Shown here in pieces: positions 59,221-64,000 of a DNA stretch of 64,000 bases (the stretch's first letter is position 1; each line of letters opens with the position of its first letter). A model generated the notes under the pieces. It saw only the letters and a program-made list of their open reading frames with translations. It made no database searches and had not been told where the DNA came from. The translations under genes were made by a program, and so were the position numbers. The stretch is from assembly GCF_910592395.1 (NCBI RefSeq), contig NC_088322.1, positions 932,001 through 996,000 of the forward strand, given 5' to 3'. The stretch is from Lineus longissimus. Lineage: Eukaryota > Nemertea > Pilidiophora > Heteronemertea > Lineidae.

Positions 59221-60992
59221 GGATCTTTCTTGTCTCGTTCAGGTCGGTTAGAATCGTTGCCACTGGCATAAGCCTAACGGTCGCCTCGGGAGTGAAGGCG
59301 TCCGTGGCGGTGACGTCCTCAATCTCCACACCAACCATGACTTGTAGGTCTTCTTCCCATATGGTTGGGCGGAACCTCTTCTCGACTCTATCGGTCCGAA
59401 CCATCCTGATTTTTAGCCGTGGCTTAGACTCACCGGGCATCATGTAGAGGTAGGGGGTGTACGGACTCTCCGTAAACTCCAACGAAACTCCGTGGAGAAA
59501 GGTTCCGTCCACCCCCCACATCGCATATGTAAGATGGCGTCGCACGCGTCCGGTGATATCGAACCACCACATGGTTTCGCTCGGGGGTGCCAGGAGCTCT
59601 CCTTCGGGAGGACCCAACGGGACAAAGTCGTCCAACTTCTCTTCACTGGAGGAAGCAACGTTGGGCACCCGATAGTTCCGTGAATATCCCGGCTGTGGTT
59701 CGGACCCTTGGGGGCTGGCTTCCTTGTTAGCCGTCGGGGGTGTGACTTGGCGGGTCTCCCCGCGTGCCGCAAGTAGGTGACCCCTCATGTCAAGGTCACG
59801 GCATCGCGGTAGTGCGACGCAAAGCGTCGCCTCCCGAAACCGCGCCTCCTCACAGAGTTCCGCGTACTCCAGTGCCACAGATGGGTAGACACGGTACCAC
59901 GGTACGGCGACGCAAAACGACGCCGCCCGGGACCGCGCCTCCTGGCTGAGTTCCGCGTATTCCTCTGCCCCGAATCGACGACCTATAAAAAGAATAAAGA
60001 CATAAACAATATTTTGCATATGGGTTTCAAAAACAAATAACTGTTTATCATATAAAAATGTCACCCAACTTTAGAACACTAGGAAATCAAACAACACCTT
60101 AAAAAATGTTGGTAACCTGTGTTTCCTAGAATGACGACTGTCTCGCCTGTAATTACTTGTCAAAATCAAACAGATTTACACCTCAGCGTACCGAGGGTTA
60201 CCCATTCCGTAAGTGTGATGACAAACTAATATATTGTTTAACTAGTGTATGTAACTTAGCTAAAATCGTTGCTTAAAACGGACTTGACCCACCAAACCTA
60301 CCTTTTATCAGTAGTACCTAAGTTAACCGCGGTAGCACCGTATGGTGCGCGGCAGGAACATCGTTAACGTCAATCATAATGTATATTAACATTTACGCCT
60401 CGTTGGCATAAATGAACATAGATACCAGCCTCATTACCTGGATAACCGGTGCATTAATTTGAAGTAGCAATAACTAGTATCTCTCCATTCATAGGTAAAG
60501 TTATTCCATGTGTCCGAGGGTATTGCAATAAATTCAACAGTTAATGGCCTATGAACTAAGTATGAAAAGGACATGACACTATTTGGGCGACGGACTTGAT
60601 CGTAAAATTTGGACATATTTACAGATTTATTTAATTACAACCTTGCGGACAGGCAGGAAAGTACGTTCCTGATTCACTTCAGATTATATTTGGATGGAGA
60701 AATAATGGAAATTGCAAAGTGATGCACGCGGCATAGAAGTTAAGATAAAACCTTTCAGTTAATGCATGAATGTTCATTGAAAACAATTGTGTATAAATAT
60801 TGTGTATAAAAAGGTATTTTAGGGAGGTCTTCTATAAATCGAGTATTTTAAATCGGAAGAATAGTCGAAATATGATTATGGAAGTGTTAAGTAACTTACC
60901 TTGAAAGGACAAGTTCGGTAAATTGAAAACAAATTGGAAATGATAGTCTCCGTTGTGATCTTGTCGGCTGAAAGTTCCCTGGGTATCTGCAT
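59135..60992 (-). CDS. Unidentified GC-rich gene, possibly two exons
   Basis: The main frame, about 283 codons from 59982 (after TTTTTATAG, a likely acceptor) to 59135, is GC-rich unlike its surroundings. It opens with two ~36-residue repeats (EYAELSQEARSRAASFCVAV and EYAELCEEARFREATLCVAL), then a Pro/Ser linker, then a globular-looking half (ETMWWFDITGRVRRHLTYAM, MVGVEIEDVTATDAF). I recognise no family. Upstream, a small exon candidate at 60992-60900 starts with ATG and ends TTCAAG before GTAAGT, but joining it directly gives the wrong phase, so it may be a leader or a different gene. The last ~60 codons overlap a gag-like frame of the adjacent retroelement, so the 3' end may be chimeric. 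It could be the gag of a retroelement or a host gene. Confidence 0.4.
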
Positions 60993-61010
60993 GCTCTCGG
61001 GAGTACCGGT

Positions 61011-61016
61011 TTTATA
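61011..61016 (-). promoter_or_regulatory. TATA box candidate
   Basis: The minus-strand sequence GTGGTATAAAACC places TATAAA at 61016-61011, upstream of the leader exon candidate that ends in a good splice donor (CAAG before GTAAGT at 60900). The ATG at 60992 is only about 20 bases downstream of the box, so the real start of transcription may lie after it. Confidence 0.45.
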
Positions 61017-61578
61017 CCACAAATATCAGGTAGCAGGGCGGCAGAAGATTTATGACGTTCCTTCCATTGACAGGTGACTGAGCTAGTACAATTTAAAAAC
61101 CAGAGTCAGGCTACTAGACATGACTCCCTTCGTGAGCATGTCGCCCTGGCCTATTTTTTAAGGAACTTTTGTGTTTTATAGCTCACCAAACGGTGATTAG
61201 CGGTGAGATATGAGGTGGGCAAGTTTCGCAGCGGTTTTGCTGGAAAGTTATTGGCCTATTGGAACGAATCGGTTGTGGATACTATGCTGCCCTGATGCAA
61301 AAATTTAATTCCGGGTTTTATTGAAATTGTCCTCTCTCTGGTCATTCAACAACATTCCTAAGTAAATTATAAATATATGTAACAATAAACAGATGGAGGT
61401 CCTGCAAGTCTGGGAACGTTTGGTCAAAGAAAGCCATGACGATTCGGTAAATACCTCTTAAAAGGTACATTATACAAAAATTAGCATACATCGGTATTGC
61501 CCATGGACCAGCCAATTGAGTAATTACCTGCCGGTTGAATTTTCCTCTTTAACATTGGGACAATGTTTTTCATCTAGC

Positions 61579-62044
61579 TGTGGGGATGTACTGGTTCCCT
61601 TATAGTCCGCCGGGGTAACTATAGTTAACCTGGTGGATTGTTCGTGGAATTCGGGCATCCTGCCGCGAGCCTCCCAAAACTAGAAACAGCATGTGACCGG
61701 CTATCATTGGCTGGCCCTTATAGGGCCTGTATATAGACCAGACCACAGGGCGCCCATCTGAGAGAGAGAGCTAGACAAGGAAGAACATCAGGGCAAAAAA
61801 GGGGAAACACACCAAGGCCGTTTAAGAAGACCTCCCGAGTTTTGTAAATCTTCCAAAATAAAGAGTAAGGGTAAGTCCAAAGATTTGCGTTATTATCTTC
61901 GTGGTCGGATGACCTTGCCATTAACATATATCAGGGGAAGGATCTCTGGAGACAGACGGTCGAGCATCTGACCTCTGGGAGGCCGTGGACAATTCCCCCC
62001 TCCAAACGTGACGGCTCGGGGCGGTTCACGCCCTGTGCGTTACA
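61579..62044 (+). mobile_element. Possible solo LTR
   Basis: The segment begins TGTGGGGATG and ends GCGTTACA (TG to CA). It contains a TATA-like TGTATATAGACC at about 61728 and an AATAAAG at about 61858 in the order expected of a U3-R-U5 LTR. The flanks CTAGC and CTATG match only partly, so a target duplication is not shown. It could instead be a host promoter with an unrelated poly-A signal. Confidence 0.4.
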
Positions 62045-62340
62045 CTATGCCACTTAGCAGATCAAATGCCGCTTCTTGAATAGCCAGCCTTTTCATTGGC
62101 TCAAAAAAGTGTTGTGGTTGTCATGATTTGAGCCCTGGTGAATGCTCACTCACTTTGCCAGTCATATGGGGAGTGTGCTTAGACGGCAGACGGAGCAAAG
62201 ACCTTGACCAGGCATCCTGAACTCGGCACTAACGATAGAGCTTACCGGGTATTCACTCAGCAGAGCTAGAGCCCAGTAATACTGGCAGTATGTATTCCAT
62301 TTATTAAAATAGCACCAATTTGTTTAATTTCTTTTTCAAG

Positions 62341-62984
62341 GTGATCCCGGTGATATCTTCAGTGGGAGATTCCTATTCTACCTGGTGGTGGAAAATGAAA
62401 TTGTGACTGATCAACTGAGAAACCTCTTCGAAGCTTTGGTTTTCGTCTTTGCTTCGTTTTATGTCCTGAATATCCAGTACCTTGGAGCAGCTGAAATAAC
62501 ACTAGAATTCATTCAGAGGTAAGCTGGTGTGACTTTGTTTATTGAGGATTTTTTCCTTCTACGGTAGTTTAATATGGAAAACTTCCATTACATTTGTATG
62601 GTCTTGATAGGAAGTAATGCACGCCAAATATATGGACAATTGTGTGTGCTATAAAACATGAAAATAATTTATATTCTTGCTGTTCCTTTGTCATTTTATT
62701 ACCCAGTAAGTTGGGTGCTTTCTACTTGGCTCTACTTTACGGATGCTGAAAGGATATTCCCTGTTTCAGATGCAGGCGACGAATAACCAGTGGGTATTAT
62801 TTTGACCTTCAAAGCTTACGACAACAGTATCTTGATTTTTTTCAGGGAACTTGTCGGAATCAATCCGCAAAATATGAACACAAAAAGGAAGAAGAATGCC
62901 AAGAAGGTGCCGATTCATCCTATGATTGTCAGTTTGTTGAATGGAATTCGGGACTTTGAGTCGGATTGGGGATGCCCAATGTAG
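62341..62984 (+). CDS. Two terminal exons of an unidentified gene
   Basis: Exon 62341-62518 follows a pyrimidine-rich tract ending TTTTTCAAG and ends CAGAG before GTAAGC. The next exon, 62846-62984, follows TTTTTTTCAG and ends in TAG. The join is in phase. The first exon encodes FSGRFLFYLVVENEIVTD and LFEALVFVFASFYVLNI, with mostly hydrophobic helices. The second encodes ELVGINPQNMN, a basic TKRKKNAKK stretch, and ends ESDWGCPM. Phrases of this kind (a hydrophobic F-x-V/L-F-N/D block followed by LEFIQR) remind me of the C-termini of uncharacterised invertebrate proteins, but I cannot name one. Upstream exons were not found, so this is either a fragment or the end of a gene with a long intron. 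Confidence 0.6.
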
Positions 62985-63000
62985 ATGCAAGAATTGTGCA

Positions 63001-63251
63001 GGCAGAAGAACTGTCGATTGGCCCTTCCCAATGGGTGAGGTAAAGTCTTGGGGTAGAGAAAGCGTTGGGAAAGTGTTATAGGCCTTGCTAAGTGACTTAT
63101 GCTTGTATCTGGTAATACACCCCTTTGTACAAATGTTACTCTGTGTAATGCTGGTCTGAAAGGGTGTTTTACCAGACACAAGCATGAGTCACTTAGCAAG
63201 GCCTATAACACTTCACCCATTGGGAAGGGCCAATCGACAGTTCTTCTGCCT
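63001..63251. repeat. Long hairpin (inverted repeat with ~95-bp stem)
   Basis: GGCAGAAGAACTGTCGATTG, then GCCCTTCCCAATGGGTG at 63001-63037 is mirrored at 63214-63250. AAGTGTTATAGGCCTTGCTA and GTGACTTATGCTTG at 63074-63107 are mirrored at 63180-63212. The left arm has an extra ~35 bases (63038-63073) missing from the right. Pairing is almost perfect. This could be a recent MITE or a transcribed hairpin. It starts 17 bases after the stop codon of the gene at 62984. Confidence 0.85.
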
Positions 63252-63965
63252 CGTCTCATGGTTCAAGTGTTGAATTAAAATCATTAGAGAAATTAAGATT
63301 CCCCACTAAGTTGTAATCAAGATCGTAGTTCTTATTTGGGACTTCCAGTATACATGTTGGAATCCTGATTGGCCTTCCAAATGTTGATGTTTATGGTTTA
63401 TGTACAAGTTCAAGTGTTGTATGAATATCATTAGGGAAACTTGTAATTTTAAGATTTACGTTCTTGTTTTGGACTTCCAGTGTAGGAATCCTGAAAAGGT
63501 AAAATAATCTCTGAATTTGCCTTCGAAATGTTGATGTTTTTAGTTCAAGTGTAATATGAATATCATTAATAGGGAACCTTGTAATTTTAAGATTTAAGTT
63601 CTTAGTTAGGACTTCCAGTGAAGGAATCCTGAAAAGGGAAAATAATCTCTGAATTAGCCTTCCAAATGTTGATGTTTTTGGCATATGTACAAGTTCAAAT
63701 GTTATATGAATATCATTAGGGCGACTTGTAATTTTAAGATTTAAGTTCTTATTGAGGACTTCGAGTGTAGGAATCCTGAAATGGTAAAATAATCCTTGAA
63801 TTTGCCTTCCAAATGTTGATGTTTTTGGCATACAATGTATGTACAAGTTCAAGTGTTATATGAATATCATTACCCGGTAGCATAAATATATAAAAGACCC
63901 CGGTCCAAATGATGACGTTCATGGCATATATACAAGTTCAAGTGTTGTATGAAAATCACTACTTG
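63252..63965. repeat. ~145-bp tandem repeat, about five units
   Basis: Units contain CCTTCCAAATGTTGATGTTT, TACAAGTTCAAGTGTT, TATGAATATCATTA, GTAATTTTAAGATTTA, GGACTTCCAGTGTAGGAATC and CTGAAAAGG, recurring near 63374, 63521, 63660 and 63807. The first and last units are partial and more diverged. The 153-codon minus-strand frame here is a by-product of the repeat. Confidence 0.85.
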
Positions 63966-64000
63966 GTAGAGAAATTTACATGTAGATTTTTTACTCAGTT

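Noticed and set aside
63391-63852. 153-codon minus-strand frame with internally repeated protein sequence
   Set aside because: It is explained by the ~145-bp tandem repeat and has no domain.

Overview
The window looks like repeat-dense, intergenic nuclear DNA from a metazoan, most likely a marine invertebrate. It has spliced reading frames, metazoan transposon families (Penelope-like, PIF/Harbinger with a companion DNA-binding gene, pogo/CENP-B-like, a THAP element with TTAA ends, a mariner-type fragment, an LTR element), many poly-C runs and frequent TACATGTA-type palindromes. The sequence does not fix the phylum. There is no bacterial operon structure, CRISPR array or rRNA. I see no convincing complete host gene; the best host-like piece is a spliced 3' gene end at 62.3-63.0 kb.

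Layout. 0-3.1 kb: a 5'-truncated Penelope-like retroelement (reverse transcriptase plus GIY-YIG) split by a 991-bp foldback element. 3.57-4.28 kb: a non-autonomous element with 17-bp terminal repeats and TTA duplications. 4.3-8.7 kb: mostly unrecognised, with one SINE-like stretch. 8.75-11.29 kb: a 58/59-bp satellite of about 43 units with a 587-bp higher-order period. 11.9-14.5 kb: the two-gene core of a PIF/Harbinger transposon (broken transposase and a convergent spliced companion gene) with a hAT-like MITE in the intron. 14.6-19.6 kb: dispersed repeats and unrecognised DNA.

19.6-26.8 kb: pogo/CENP-B-like transposon copy A on the minus strand. Its 5' coding end has grown into about 93 copies of a 36-bp unit encoding a 12-residue Asp/Gly/Ser repeat. 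It carries a 1.06-kb non-autonomous insertion, and a second DNA transposon (26.83-28.70 kb, 160-bp inverted repeats, TCGG duplication) sits against its 5' end. 28.7-31.4 kb: unrecognised. 31.39-45.04 kb: a near-identical tandem duplication of a 6.82-kb unit; each unit holds a mariner-type fragment and another pogo copy (B and C) with only 3-4 of the 36-bp repeats.

45.73-47.11 kb: a TTAA-flanked element carrying the start of a P2X7-C-like gene and a convergent THAP gene. 47-54 kb: mostly unrecognised, with diverged tandem repeats. 54.3-56.6 kb: eroded AT-rich coding sequence of unknown origin. 56.8-58.3 kb: a foldback element enclosing a Harbinger-derived MITE. 58.27-59.2 kb: the 3' part of an LTR retrotransposon (gag end, protease, LTR) without a polymerase. 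59.1-61.0 kb: a GC-rich unidentified spliced gene on the minus strand. 61.6-62.0 kb: a possible solo LTR. 62.34-62.98 kb: two terminal exons of an unidentified gene. 63.0-64.0 kb: a long hairpin and a ~145-bp tandem array.

The genes do not form a pathway. The common theme is layered insertion, internal deletion and local amplification of mobile elements. The most unusual features are the expansion of a transposase-coding minisatellite in one pogo copy, and terminal stop codons or losses of catalytic segments that are shared or specific among the three pogo copies.
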